From Cellulomonas wangsupingiae (GTDB lineage Bacteria; Actinomycetota; Actinomycetes; Actinomycetales; Cellulomonadaceae), in the NCBI RefSeq assembly GCF_024508275.1, contig NZ_CP101989.1, positions 3,720,001 to 3,784,000 of the forward strand: a DNA stretch of 64,000 nt, in the 5' to 3' direction. Of this stretch, positions 51,406 through 59,732 are shown piece by piece. A program made the position numbers and the translations under genes. The notes below the pieces were generated by a model. That model was not told the DNA's origin and ran no database searches. It worked only from the letters and a program-made list of their open reading frames with translations. How positions within the stretch are numbered: the first letter of the stretch is position 1; every line of letters begins with the position of its first letter.

Positions 51406-51759
51406 CTAGAGCGTCCCGAAGCGGGACCGTCCCAGGGACGGGCTCGCGCCGCCCGGCCCCCACCAGCCGGGGGTCATCGCGTCCGGCTCCGGCTCGGGGA
51501 CCATCTCGTCGGACGGCTCGGCGGGCAGCCACACGGTGCCCGACGCCCCTGCCCACGACCCGGTGGCCGCGTGCGCAGCGCCGCCGCCCGCTCGGCGCGT
51601 CGCCTCGGGCGTCGCGGACCTCGCCCGCGCCTGCCGCAGGACGGACTCCGGCAGCGGCCGGGTGTGCTCGGTCCAGTCCGTCCCGTCGAACCAACGCTGG
51701 ACGTCCGGGGTCACCCCGTCGTCGTACCACCCCGGCGGGGGTCCCTCTGGTGTCGTCAC
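51406..51759 (-). CDS. DUF2510-domain protein
   Basis: The product is 117 residues from GTG 51759. The DUF2510 motif GPPPGWYDDGVTPDVQRWFD, then GTDWTEHTRPLPES, sits at the N-terminus. It is typical of small actinomycete proteins and is usually followed by membrane segments, which are missing here. The rest is Gly/Pro/Trp-rich and ends in RFGTL. The start is uncertain: GTG 51777 and GTG 51783 are also in frame. Function unknown. It is divergent from the small antitoxin-like gene at 51917. Confidence 0.7.
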   Translation of the reverse strand: MTTPEGPPPGWYDDGVTPDVQRWFDGTDWTEHTRPLPESVLRQARARSATPEATRRAGGGAAHAATGSWAGASGTVWLPAEPSDEMVPEPEPDAMTPGWWGPGGASPSLGRSRFGTL

Positions 51760-51916
51760 GTCCCTGCTGATCGGCACGTTCACCCATCTGCGTGAGGGTC
51801 GCGGCGCATGACGTGGCACACGCTGCCGGCGGCGGGTCGCCGTCCGCGGCGGGCGGACGCACACTGTGTCCGGGCGCCGGTCCGTCGGCGCCCGGCGGAG
51901 CGGACGGAGGGGACCG

Positions 51917-52102
51917 ATGGGTCTCGACGACATGGTGAAGAAGGCCAAGGGCGCGCTGGCCGGGCGCGAGGAGCAGGCGAAGGACGCGCTGGACAAGGCG
52001 GCCGACGCGGTCAAGACGCGCACGGACCCGGCGACGGACGCGAAGGTCGACCGCATCGTCGACGCCGCGAAGGACCAGCTCGACAAGCAGAAGCGCCGCT
52101 GA
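51917..52102 (+). CDS. Rv0909-type small antitoxin-like protein
   Basis: The product has 61 residues, starting MGLDDMVKKAKGALAGREEQ, with an amphipathic helical middle and a Lys-rich tail. It matches the MT0933/Rv0909-like antitoxin family (PF14013) of actinobacteria. GGAGGGG precedes the ATG by 6-7 bases. No toxin gene lies beside it, so it may be a free-standing member. The family 2 repeat follows directly. Confidence 0.75.
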   Translation: MGLDDMVKKAKGALAGREEQAKDALDKAADAVKTRTDPATDAKVDRIVDAAKDQLDKQKRR

Positions 52103-52119
52103 CCCCTACCTCCCCCAGC

Positions 52120-52198
52120 CGCCGAGCGCGGCACACGGCCGCCGAGCGCGGTACTCGTTTCCCCCGCGCTCGATGGTCGAGTACCGCGCTCGCGGCGG
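52120..52198. repeat. Dispersed palindromic repeat, family 2, copy B
   Basis: GCCGAGCGCGGCACACGGCC (52121-52140), GCCGAGCGCGGTACTCG (52141-52157) and TCGAGTACCGCGCTCGCGGC (52178-52197) repeat the same core in direct and inverted order as copy A at 32965. It separates the convergent ends of the 61-residue gene (52102) and the MFS gene (52217). Confidence 0.85.
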
Positions 52199-52216
52199 AC
52201 GCGTCAGGCGGACGCG

Positions 52217-53680
52217 TCAGGTGAGCGTCTCGCCCGTGCGCTCCGGGAGCGCCAGGGCACCCAGGGCCGCCACGACGAAGACCGCGGCGAACACCGTGAA
52301 CAGCAGCCCCGTGCCGCCCGCCTCGCGCAGCTGCGGCACGGCGAGCGGCGCGAGCACGGACGCCGTGCGCCCGATGCCGGCGGCCCACCCCGCGCCCGTG
52401 GTCCGCACGCGCGTCGGGTACAGCTCGGGCGTCACGGCGTACAGCGCGCCCCACGCCCCGAGGTTGAAGAACGACAGCAGCAGCCCGGCACCGACGATCT
52501 GCGCGTCGCCCGACGCGGCCGCGAACAGGCCCGCCGCGAGCGCCGACCCGGCGAGGAACGCGGCCAGGGTGCGTCGCCGGCCCCACGTCTCGACGAGCAC
52601 GGCCGCCGCGGCGTACCCCGGCAGCTGGCCGAGCGTGATGATCAGCGTGTACTCGAACGACCGGACGAGCGTGTGCCCGTCGGCCGCCAGCAGCGACGGC
52701 AGCCAGATGAACGCGCCGTAGTACGAGAAGTTCACGGCGAACCACACGAGCCACAGGGCAGCCGTGCGTCGGCGCAGCGTCGGCGCCCACAGCTCGGCCA
52801 GTCGCGGGCGGCCACCCGCGGCCGGGGCGTCGGCCGCGGTCTCGACGGCGGGCGCGACCGCGGCGTCGGCGCCGGTCTCGACGGCGGTTGCGGCCACCGG
52901 GCCGCCCGCCCCCGCCCCGTCGCTCCGGCCGCCGTCACGCACCTGCGCGCCGGTCAGTCCGCCGTGGCCGACGGCCCGTGACGCCTCGAGCTCGGCCACG
53001 ACACGGTCGGCCTCGGCGTGCCGGCCGCGCGCCTGCAGGAAGCGCACCGACTCCGGCAGCCCACGGCGCACCACGACGGCGTACACGGCGGGCAGCGCAC
53101 CGAGCGCGAGCGCCCACCGCCACCCGTTCTCCCCGGACGGCACGACGAGGTACCCCACGAGCGCGGCGAGGATCCAGCCGACGGCCCAGAACGACTCGAG
53201 GACCACGACCGCGCGGCCGCGGATCCGCGGCGGCGCGAACTCGCTGACCAGCGTGGACGCGACCGGCAGCTCGGCCCCGAGCCCCAGCCCCACGACGAAC
53301 CGCAGCACCATGAGCACCGCGACGCTGCCCGCGAGCGCCGACGCACCGGTCGCGACGCCGTACACGAGCAGCGTCAGCGCGAAGACCTGGCGCCGGCCGA
53401 TGCGGTCCGCCAGCAACCCGCCGAGCGCCGCCCCCACGGCCATGCCGACGAACCCCGCGGACGCCACCCACCCCAGGGCCGTCGCGTCGGTGCCCCACAC
53501 GACGGCGAGCTGCGCGATGACGAACGAGATGAGCCCGACGTCCATCGCGTCGAACGTCCAGCCGACGCCGGACCCCAGGAGCAGCCGGACGTGGCGGCGG
53601 GTGACCGGCAGGCCGTCGAGGCGCGTGGCCGGGTCACCGGCACGCACGGGCGGAGCGAGGGGGACGTCGGGTCCGGACAA
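52217..53680 (-). CDS. MFS metabolite:H+ symporter (AAHS/NiaP-like)
   Basis: The product has 487 residues and about twelve membrane helices. GVGWTFDAMDVGLISFVIAQ is the first helix, followed by the motif GGLLADRIGRRQVF and the second-half signature PELYPTRVRTTGAGWAAGIG. It resembles aromatic-acid/nicotinate uptake carriers. A long Ala/Gly/Asp-rich cytoplasmic loop (about residues 230-280) joins the halves. The start is TTG 53680, because AGGAGG lies six bases upstream; no ATG gives a better fit. The gene is separated from the F420 protein by 133 bases and converges on the small antitoxin gene. Confidence 0.85.
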   Translation of the reverse strand: MSGPDVPLAPPVRAGDPATRLDGLPVTRRHVRLLLGSGVGWTFDAMDVGLISFVIAQLAVVWGTDATALGWVASAGFVGMAVGAALGGLLADRIGRRQVFALTLLVYGVATGASALAGSVAVLMVLRFVVGLGLGAELPVASTLVSEFAPPRIRGRAVVVLESFWAVGWILAALVGYLVVPSGENGWRWALALGALPAVYAVVVRRGLPESVRFLQARGRHAEADRVVAELEASRAVGHGGLTGAQVRDGGRSDGAGAGGPVAATAVETGADAAVAPAVETAADAPAAGGRPRLAELWAPTLRRRTAALWLVWFAVNFSYYGAFIWLPSLLAADGHTLVRSFEYTLIITLGQLPGYAAAAVLVETWGRRRTLAAFLAGSALAAGLFAAASGDAQIVGAGLLLSFFNLGAWGALYAVTPELYPTRVRTTGAGWAAGIGRTASVLAPLAVPQLREAGGTGLLFTVFAAVFVVAALGALALPERTGETLT

Positions 53681-53813
53681 CGAGGGCCTCCTGGGGTGCC
53701 GCCGGGGCGATCGGGCGCGGTCGGTCGGGCCACGCGGCGGCGTCGTCGGCACCGCTGCGCATCGTCGCCCACACGTCGCCGCGACGCCAGGCGGCACGCC
53801 CCGACGACCCGCC

Positions 53814-54296
53814 CTACGGTGTCGCGGGCAGGACCCGGAAGACGGGGTGGTCGGCGGCGACGGCCTCGAACGCGGCGACGGGCTCAGCCCGGTCGACGCG
53901 CACGTGCGGCCGCGCCCCGGGCGCCACCTGCACCAGCCGACGGATCATGGGCGCCCGCTCCTCGACGGGTACCTCGACGAGCCGCACCGGCCGCGCCCGG
54001 CCGTGCCGCAGCACGGCGTGCCCGTCGGCGGCCCGCACGTTCCAGACCCACGCGCACTCCCCCAGCATCGACACCAGGTACCAGTGCCCGTCGACGTCGG
54101 CCATGCCGAGCGGGAACCGCGTGAGGTTGCCGGTGCGTCGGCCGGGGACCTCGAGGGTCACCCAGCGCCGGGGCGTCAGCCACGTCCCGTGCAGCGCGGC
54201 GTAGAAGCGGGCGGCGAGGCGCGCGAACGCGTCCCCGCGTCCACCCGCGTAGTGCCGCCGCAGGCGCGTCGCCTGCCACTGTGCGAACCGACCCAT
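53814..54296 (-). CDS. Nitroreductase/deazaflavin-dependent (DUF385) protein
   Basis: The product has 160 residues. It matches the split-barrel F420H2-dependent quinone/nitro-reductase family (Ddn-like, PF04075). The motif GRRTGNLTRFPLGMADVDGH, then WYLVSMLGECAWVWNVRA, fits the F420-binding strand-loop. Such enzymes reduce quinones or other compounds with F420H2. There is no membrane segment, though relatives attach to the membrane through the N-terminus (FAQWQATRLRRHYAG). This is one of at least two F420-type proteins in the window. Confidence 0.85.
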   Translation of the reverse strand: MGRFAQWQATRLRRHYAGGRGDAFARLAARFYAALHGTWLTPRRWVTLEVPGRRTGNLTRFPLGMADVDGHWYLVSMLGECAWVWNVRAADGHAVLRHGRARPVRLVEVPVEERAPMIRRLVQVAPGARPHVRVDRAEPVAAFEAVAADHPVFRVLPATP

Positions 54297-54383
54297 CGTG
54301 GCCCCCTGCCCGTGTCGCCGACGGGCCGATCCTGGCGTGCGGGAGCGGTGGAGGCCAGGGCCGGGGGTCCCGGTCCGCGTCGG

Positions 54384-55187
54384 TCAGGCGAGGAGCCTGG
54401 CGATCAGGCGCGCCCCGGACGCCGTGGTGATGTGCTCGTCGCCGAGCAGCCGGGCGCCGAGCGGGGCGAAGTTGACGACGGCGACGACGCCGAGAGCCGC
54501 GTCGCGGTCGTCCTGCGTGGTGCCGGGGTCCGACGCGCGACCGTCACGTGCGTCGCGGGCGCGACGCAGGCCGGCGACGTGCTCGACGAGTGCCTCGAAC
54601 GCGCGGGCGTAGACCGCCGCCAGCTCGGCGGACTCCCCCGGGTGGCGCAGCGCGTAGGCGAGGAACTCGACGGCGAGCAGCAGCCGGGGGTCGTCGGCGC
54701 TGCGGGTGAGCGCGTCCGTCAGGGCAGCGACGTCGACCCCGTCGGCGCCCACCCCCGGCAGCACCGGGCCCGACGGCTCCTGTGCATCGGCGAGCCGGTC
54801 GCGCGCCACCGCGAGGAACAGCTCCCGCTTCGAGCCGAAGTGCGAGTACACGGCGCCCTTGGTGTAGCCGGCCTCGGCCGCGACGTCGTCGACGGACGCG
54901 CCCTCGAAGCCGCGGGCGGCGAAGACCCGCGCCGCCGCGTCGAGCAGGTCGGCACGGGTGCGGTCCACCTTGCGGCGGCGACGCTGCTCGGTGTCGTCGG
55001 ACGATCCGGCGAGCGACTCGGAGGCGTCGGCGATCCCGCGTGCGGCCTCGCGCAGGCCGTGCGCGATGGCCTCGCTGACCTCGGGGACGGCGTTGCGGGC
55101 CTGCGCGCCGAGCGCACGGCTGAGCTGCGCGGCGGCGTCGGCGAGCGCGCGGCTCGCCGCGCCGAGGGGATCGCGGTCGTCGGGCAT
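54384..55187 (-). CDS. TetR regulator with long N-terminal helical extension
   Basis: The product has 267 residues, about 65 longer than a usual TetR. Residues 1-65 are an amphipathic Ala-rich helical stretch (DPLGAASRALADAAAQLSRA onwards). The HTH starts about residue 73 (TRADLLDAAARVFAARGFEG, then ASVDDVAAEAGYTKGAVYSH). The C-terminal domain senses a ligand. It is divergent from an ABC-2 exporter, with two palindromes between, so it probably represses that operon. The ATG at 55187 fits the extension; an internal start would give a normal TetR. The role of the extension is not known. Confidence 0.85.
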   Translation of the reverse strand: MPDDRDPLGAASRALADAAAQLSRALGAQARNAVPEVSEAIAHGLREAARGIADASESLAGSSDDTEQRRRRKVDRTRADLLDAAARVFAARGFEGASVDDVAAEAGYTKGAVYSHFGSKRELFLAVARDRLADAQEPSGPVLPGVGADGVDVAALTDALTRSADDPRLLLAVEFLAYALRHPGESAELAAVYARAFEALVEHVAGLRRARDARDGRASDPGTTQDDRDAALGVVAVVNFAPLGARLLGDEHITTASGARLIARLLA

Positions 55188-55210
55188 GCCTCCAGGATAC
55201 GCGCCGATAT

Positions 55211-55236
55211 ACCGAACGGTTGATACCAGGCGGTAT
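55211..55236. promoter_or_regulatory. Two adjacent palindromes, probable TetR operator
   Basis: ACCGAACGGT (55211-55220) and ATACCAGGCGGTAT (55223-55236) lie side by side between the TetR start (55187) and the ABC ATPase start (55286). Each is an inverted repeat with half-sites ACCG or ATACC. Binding would cover both promoters. Confidence 0.6.
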
Positions 55237-55285
55237 TTAGCCGTACTGTCGCGGATGTACTCATCGGTATCTGGTTGGAGGCGAC

Positions 55286-56239
55286 ATGGGACCGGCAGAG
55301 GTGCTCACCGTGCGCGGGCTGCGCAAGCGGTACCGCGGACGGCGCGGCGTGCAGGCGAACGACGGCATCGACCTCGACGTCGCGGCCGGCCAGGTCGTGG
55401 GCCTGCTCGGCCACAACGGCGCGGGCAAGACGACGCTCGTGCACCAGGTGGTCGGCCTCGTCCGGCCCGACGCGGGCACGATCACCGTGACGGGCGTCGA
55501 CGCCGTCGCGCACCCCGACCAGGCCCGACGTCTCGTATCGATCCAGGCCCAGGCCAACGTCCCCATCAGCGGCCTGACACCCCGCCGGGCCGTCGAGCTC
55601 GTCGGGCGCATCCGCGGCGCCGCGCCGGCCGACGTCCGCCGCCGCGCCGGGGACCTCCTCGACGCGCTCGACCTCGGCCCGTGGGCCGACACCCCGGCCG
55701 AGAAGGTGTCCGGCGGCGTCGCCCGCCTCACCGCGTTCGCCATGACCGCGGTGCACCCGGGGCGCCTCGTGGTCCTCGACGAGCCGACCAACGACGTCGA
55801 CCCCGTGCGCCGGCGCCTGCTGTGGCAGCAGATCCGCGGCCTGGCGGACGCCGGTCACGGTGTCCTGCTGGTCACCCACAACGTGCGCGAGGCCGAACGC
55901 GTCGTCGACCACCTCGCAGTGCTCGACAAGGGCGTCGTCATTGCCGCCGACACCCCCGCCGGCCTGACCTCCCGCCTGCGCGGGAGCCTGACGATCGAGG
56001 TCGACACGGCGCCCGGCGAGGCCGTGCGCTGGCACCCCGCTGCGACGGGTGCGGCCGGCGGGCACCTGCGCGCCACCGCGACCGTCCCGGCCGACGCGGC
56101 CTCCGACGTCGTGCGGTGGGCGCAGGGCGAGGTCGACTCGGGGCGGCTCGAGCGCTACGCGCTGGCCCCGGCGTCCCTCGAGGACGTGTACGTGCAGCTC
56201 GTCGGTGCGGGACAGGAGCAGGAGGTGCGGGTCGCATGA
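55286..56239 (+). CDS. ABC-2 type transporter ATP-binding protein
   Basis: The product has 317 residues. Walker A is GHNGAGKTT (42-50), Walker B is LVVLDEPTNDVDP and the H-loop is VTHNVRE. The signature reads VSGGVARLTAF instead of LSGGxxQR, so the ATP-signature contact is partly changed. A C-terminal regulatory-like extension (about 220-317) ends in VQLVGAGQEQ. GGAGG lies about six bases before ATG 55286. It works with the permease encoded next (ATGA overlap) and may export a drug or lipid. Controlled by the divergent TetR. Confidence 0.88.
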   Translation: MGPAEVLTVRGLRKRYRGRRGVQANDGIDLDVAAGQVVGLLGHNGAGKTTLVHQVVGLVRPDAGTITVTGVDAVAHPDQARRLVSIQAQANVPISGLTPRRAVELVGRIRGAAPADVRRRAGDLLDALDLGPWADTPAEKVSGGVARLTAFAMTAVHPGRLVVLDEPTNDVDPVRRRLLWQQIRGLADAGHGVLLVTHNVREAERVVDHLAVLDKGVVIAADTPAGLTSRLRGSLTIEVDTAPGEAVRWHPAATGAAGGHLRATATVPADAASDVVRWAQGEVDSGRLERYALAPASLEDVYVQLVGAGQEQEVRVA

Positions 56240-56982
56240 CCGCGATCGCCGAAGGTGCGCAGCAGACCCTGCTGCTCGCGCAGTGGCAGCTGCGCCGGCA
56301 GGCGCAGTTCCTGCCGCTCATGGTCGTCGTCCAGGTGTTCATGGCGGTCGCGACAGTCGTCGGGTACGGGTTGCTCGTCGGCGACCCGGACCCCGTCGTC
56401 GCGCTGTACCTGGCCACCGGCGCACCCACCGTCACGCTCATCACCATCGGGCTCGTCATGGTGCCGCAGATGGTGGGGCAGTCACGGATCGAGGGGTCGC
56501 TCGACTGGATGCGGACGCTGCCCGTGCCGCGCGTCGGGTTCCTGCTGTCCGACCTGCTGGTGTGGACCCTCATCGCGCTCCCGGGCATGGCGCTGGGGAT
56601 CGTGGCGGGCATCCTGCGGTTCGACGTCGACCTGTCGGTCGCCCCCTGGTTCGCGCCCGCGACCGTGCTGGTGTCGCTGACGGCCGCCGCCGTCGGCTAC
56701 GCGATGGCCACGCTGCTGCCGCCGCAGCTCGCGATGCTGCTGACGCAGGCGCTGGTGTTCATCGTCATGCTGTTCTCGCCGGTGTCCTACCCGTCCGAGC
56801 GCATGCCCGCGTGGCTGCAGTCGGCGCACGAGTGGCTGCCGATCGAGCCGATGGCGCAGCTGATGCGCGCCGGGCTCGCGCAGGACGTGTTCGCGATGCC
56901 GGCACGCTCGCTCGTCGTGCTGCTCGCGTGGGCGGTGGCCGCGCTCGTCGGGGCGGCGCTCGCGCTGCGGCGCCGCGCCTGA
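56236..56982 (+). CDS. ABC-2 type transporter permease
   Basis: The product has 248 residues and about six membrane helices (first FLPLMVVVQVFMAVATVVGY). The MVGQSRIEGSLDWMRTLPVP loop is typical of ABC-2 permeases. The ATG overlaps the ATPase stop by four bases. The pair forms a drug- or polymer-type exporter, cargo unknown. A terminator-like hairpin follows at 57002-57032. Confidence 0.87.
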   Translation: MTAIAEGAQQTLLLAQWQLRRQAQFLPLMVVVQVFMAVATVVGYGLLVGDPDPVVALYLATGAPTVTLITIGLVMVPQMVGQSRIEGSLDWMRTLPVPRVGFLLSDLLVWTLIALPGMALGIVAGILRFDVDLSVAPWFAPATVLVSLTAAAVGYAMATLLPPQLAMLLTQALVFIVMLFSPVSYPSERMPAWLQSAHEWLPIEPMAQLMRAGLAQDVFAMPARSLVVLLAWAVAALVGAALALRRRA

Positions 56983-57001
56983 GCCCGTCCCGGGACGACG
57001 A

Positions 57002-57032
57002 GACGGTGGCGCCCTCAGGGGGCGCCACCGTC
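57002..57032. terminator. Hairpin terminator between convergent genes
   Basis: GACGGTGGCGCC (57002-57013) and GGCGCCACCGTC (57021-57032) pair perfectly around a seven-base loop. It is 19 bases after the permease stop and 15 bases past the convergent small gene's stop at 57048, so it can serve both strands. Confidence 0.8.
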
Positions 57033-57047
57033 GTCGTGCCGGACGTG

Positions 57048-57221
57048 TCAGGCGAAGCCGCCGCTGGCCCGGTTGCCCGGGATCGGCAGGATCGTGCCCT
57101 GCTCGGCCGGCTGCGCGTCCTCGTCCTCACCCGGTGCCGGCTTGGCCCGCGGGGCCGTGGCGTCGACCGGGTCGGGGACCTCGTCGGGCGTCGGGGTGAC
57201 GGTGTCGTCGGGGACGGACAT
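57048..57221 (-). CDS. 57-residue acidic proline-rich protein
   Basis: The protein starts MSVPDDTVTPTPDEVPDPVD and ends with GTILPIPGNRASGGFA. It is rich in Pro, Asp, Glu and Thr with no Cys. GGGAGG lies six bases upstream of ATG 57221, a strong ribosome site, so the gene is very likely real although it is too short for most callers. No family was recognised. It is convergent with the ABC permease and lies 90 bases in front of the proline-rich membrane-protein gene's end at 57311. Confidence 0.65.
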   Translation of the reverse strand: MSVPDDTVTPTPDEVPDPVDATAPRAKPAPGEDEDAQPAEQGTILPIPGNRASGGFA

Positions 57222-57310
57222 CGGTGACCTCCCTCACATCGGTGGGCACCGATGGTGCCACGCCGCGCGACGGCTGTCGCGCGGTGCGCCCCGTCGCACG
57301 GGCGCGCCCG

Positions 57311-58558
57311 TCACAGCTGCGCGAAGACCTCGAACGTCGTGCCCTCGGGCAGCGGGTCGAGGAACATGGCCTCGAACCGCGCCTGGCCGCCGGCCGGCAG
57401 CCGGTCGACGTACGTGCTGTCGGACCCGACGATCTGCCCGGCCGCGTCACGGACCACGACCTCGATCCGCACGCTGGTGAGCTCCTCGGCGAACGTGCCC
57501 GAGAGCGTGCCGCCGACCGTCGTCGACCACTCGTCGCTCGTCCCCGCCACGTCCGTGACCGTGAACGCGCCCAGGTCGGGCTCGTGCTCCGCCTCGGCGA
57601 TGTCGGGGCCGCGGACCTCGAGGTGGTCGATCGTGTGGGTGCCGACCTTGGTGAACATGCCCGTCAGGGCGGTGCGCCCCGGCAGCACGTCCACGTAGTT
57701 CGAGCCCGTGTCGAGGATCAGGCCGTCGGCTCCGACCGCCTCGATGTCGAACCCGGCGAAGCGCAGGGCGTGCTCGGGGTTCGGGTTCTCGACGATGATC
57801 ACGTACCACCACGTCGAGGGGTCGTACGAGCTCTGCCCGAACGCGGCCTCGACGACCCCGAGGTCGGCGACGGCGGACCCACCGGCAGCGGGGGCGTCCT
57901 GCTCGTCGTCGGCGACGGCGGGCTCGTCCGTCTGCGTCTCGAGCTGCGCCGCGCTCTCCTCGAGGCCGCCCACGACCTCGTCGATCACGAGGCTGTAGGC
58001 GATGCCCGTGAGCACGACGACCAGCAGCGACACGACCGAGACGGCGACCGCCGCGATGGCCATGCCCTTGCCCGGCCGGCCGTGGCGCACGGCGCCGACC
58101 AGCCCGATGATGCCGAGCACGAGGCCGACGACCGCGAGGAACGCGGCGAAGTAGTTGACGAACGGCACCCAGCTCAGCAGCAGGGCGACGATCGAGACGA
58201 CGAGGGCCGCGATGACGAGGCCCTTCTTCTGGCCCGCCTGGGCGCCACCCGGGCCGGGGCCGTACGCGGCGTGCGGCGGGAGCGTCGGGACCGACGGGTG
58301 ACCGCCGTACTGCTGGGGAGCGGGCGCGCCGGGCGCGGGCGCGCCGAAGGGGGACGCCGCCGGAGAGCCGAAGGCCGGCGCCGCGGGGGCGGCGTGCGGC
58401 TCCTGGGCGGAGGGCTGCGGGGCGGACGTGCCGTGCGGCGCCGAGCCCGGGGCGGGAGCCACCAGGTCCGGTGCGGGCGGCGCGGGTGCCGGCGGAGGGC
58501 CGGCCGGGCCCGTCTGGCCCGGGGGTGGCGGAACCATCCCGGAGTCGTTCGTGCTCAT
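57311..58558 (-). CDS. Proline-rich membrane protein with DUF4352/DUF4190-like layout
   Basis: The product has 415 residues. Residues 1-105 are a Pro/Ala-rich tail (MSTNDSGMVPPPPGQTGPAG onwards), followed by membrane helices at about 115-155 (LVIAALVVSIVALLLSWVPF first) and 165-190. A C-terminal extracellular domain of about 220 residues (ADLGVVEAAFGQSSYDPSTW onwards) is beta-rich, with telling YVIIVENPNPEHALRFAGFD and EVVVRDAAGQIVGSDSTYVD segments. The layout matches small actinomycete DUF4190 membrane proteins with a DUF4352-like immunoglobulin domain. Role unknown. It is divergent from the ABC operon at 58785, with 226 bases between and no operator I recognise. Confidence 0.75.
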   Translation of the reverse strand: MSTNDSGMVPPPPGQTGPAGPPPAPAPPAPDLVAPAPGSAPHGTSAPQPSAQEPHAAPAAPAFGSPAASPFGAPAPGAPAPQQYGGHPSVPTLPPHAAYGPGPGGAQAGQKKGLVIAALVVSIVALLLSWVPFVNYFAAFLAVVGLVLGIIGLVGAVRHGRPGKGMAIAAVAVSVVSLLVVVLTGIAYSLVIDEVVGGLEESAAQLETQTDEPAVADDEQDAPAAGGSAVADLGVVEAAFGQSSYDPSTWWYVIIVENPNPEHALRFAGFDIEAVGADGLILDTGSNYVDVLPGRTALTGMFTKVGTHTIDHLEVRGPDIAEAEHEPDLGAFTVTDVAGTSDEWSTTVGGTLSGTFAEELTSVRIEVVVRDAAGQIVGSDSTYVDRLPAGGQARFEAMFLDPLPEGTTFEVFAQL

Positions 58559-58784
58559 GCTGGTGGTCACCTCTGCATGTCGTCGGAGCGGCTGGACCAG
58601 AGGCCCATCGGCCACCCGACCGGCCCGCATGAGCCCTCTGACCAGGGACGAAGGTCACACCCCCTGCGGTGGCCGAAGTCATCCTCACGGCGTATGCCGA
58701 CGGCCCCGGCAGATGGTCCTCACGGGCGTCCCGGTGCCGCGGGCCCCTCCGTAGGTTCGAGTCACACCCGAACGAGGAGGACGC

Positions 58785-59732
58785 ATGATCCAGGCCGATG
58801 GTCTGACCAAGCGGTACGGCGACAAGACGGTCGTCGATGCCATGACGTTCACGGTCCAGCCCGGCAAGGTCACCGGCTTCCTGGGGCCGAACGGCGCGGG
58901 CAAGTCCACGACCATGCGCATGATCGTGGGGCTCGACCACCCCAGCTCGGGCCGTGTCATCGTCAACGGCAGGCCGTACGCGCAGCACCGCGCGCCGCTG
59001 GGAGAGGTCGGCGTGCTGCTCGACGCCAAGGCCGTGCACGGCGGGCGTCCCGCCCGGGAGCACCTGCTGGCGCAGGCCCTGACGCACGGCATCGGCCGAC
59101 GGCGTGTCGACGAGGTCATCGAGCTGACGGGCCTGGGCCCCGTCGCCCGCAAGCGTGCGGGGCAGTTCTCCCTCGGCATGGGGCAGCGCCTCGGCATCGC
59201 GGCGGCCCTGCTGGGCGACCCGCAGACGCTCATCCTCGACGAACCCGTCAACGGCCTGGACCCCGAGGGGGTCCTGTGGGTGCGCACCCTGCTGCGTGGC
59301 CTGGCCGCCGAGGGGCGCACCGTCTTCCTGTCGTCGCACCTCATGTCGGAGATGGCACTGACGGCGGACCACCTGATCGTCATCGGGCGCGGCAGGGTCG
59401 TCGCCGACGCACCCGTCGCGGACGTCGTGGCCCTGGCCGGTCCGCCGCTGGTGCGGGTCCGCACGCCGGACGTGCGACGCCTCGCCGCGCTGCTGGCCAC
59501 CGCACCCGGCGTCGAGCTGACGTCGACCGGCCCGGACCTGCTGGACATCAGCGGTGCCACCGCCCCCCAGGTCGCCGCCGCGGCCGCGAGCGCGGGTGTC
59601 GTGCTGCACGAGCTCGCGCCCGTCCAGGCGTCCCTCGAGGACGCGTACCTGCAGCTCACCGGCGACGACGTGGAGTACCGCTCCACGACCGCCGGCCCCC
59701 GCACCCGGAACACGGCAGGAGCACCCCGATGA
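58785..59732 (+). CDS. ABC transporter ATP-binding protein (DrrA/BcrA-like)
   Basis: The product has 315 residues. Walker A is GPNGAGKST (34-42), Walker B is TLILDEPVNGLDPEG and the signature region reads FSLGMGQRLGIA, a known variant. The C-terminal part (about 220-315) resembles the accessory domain of antibiotic-exporter ATPases. AGGAGG lies about nine bases before ATG 58785. It overlaps the permease gene by four bases and heads an operon with a two-component system, as in antimicrobial-peptide resistance modules. Confidence 0.9.
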   Translation: MIQADGLTKRYGDKTVVDAMTFTVQPGKVTGFLGPNGAGKSTTMRMIVGLDHPSSGRVIVNGRPYAQHRAPLGEVGVLLDAKAVHGGRPAREHLLAQALTHGIGRRRVDEVIELTGLGPVARKRAGQFSLGMGQRLGIAAALLGDPQTLILDEPVNGLDPEGVLWVRTLLRGLAAEGRTVFLSSHLMSEMALTADHLIVIGRGRVVADAPVADVVALAGPPLVRVRTPDVRRLAALLATAPGVELTSTGPDLLDISGATAPQVAAAAASAGVVLHELAPVQASLEDAYLQLTGDDVEYRSTTAGPRTRNTAGAPR

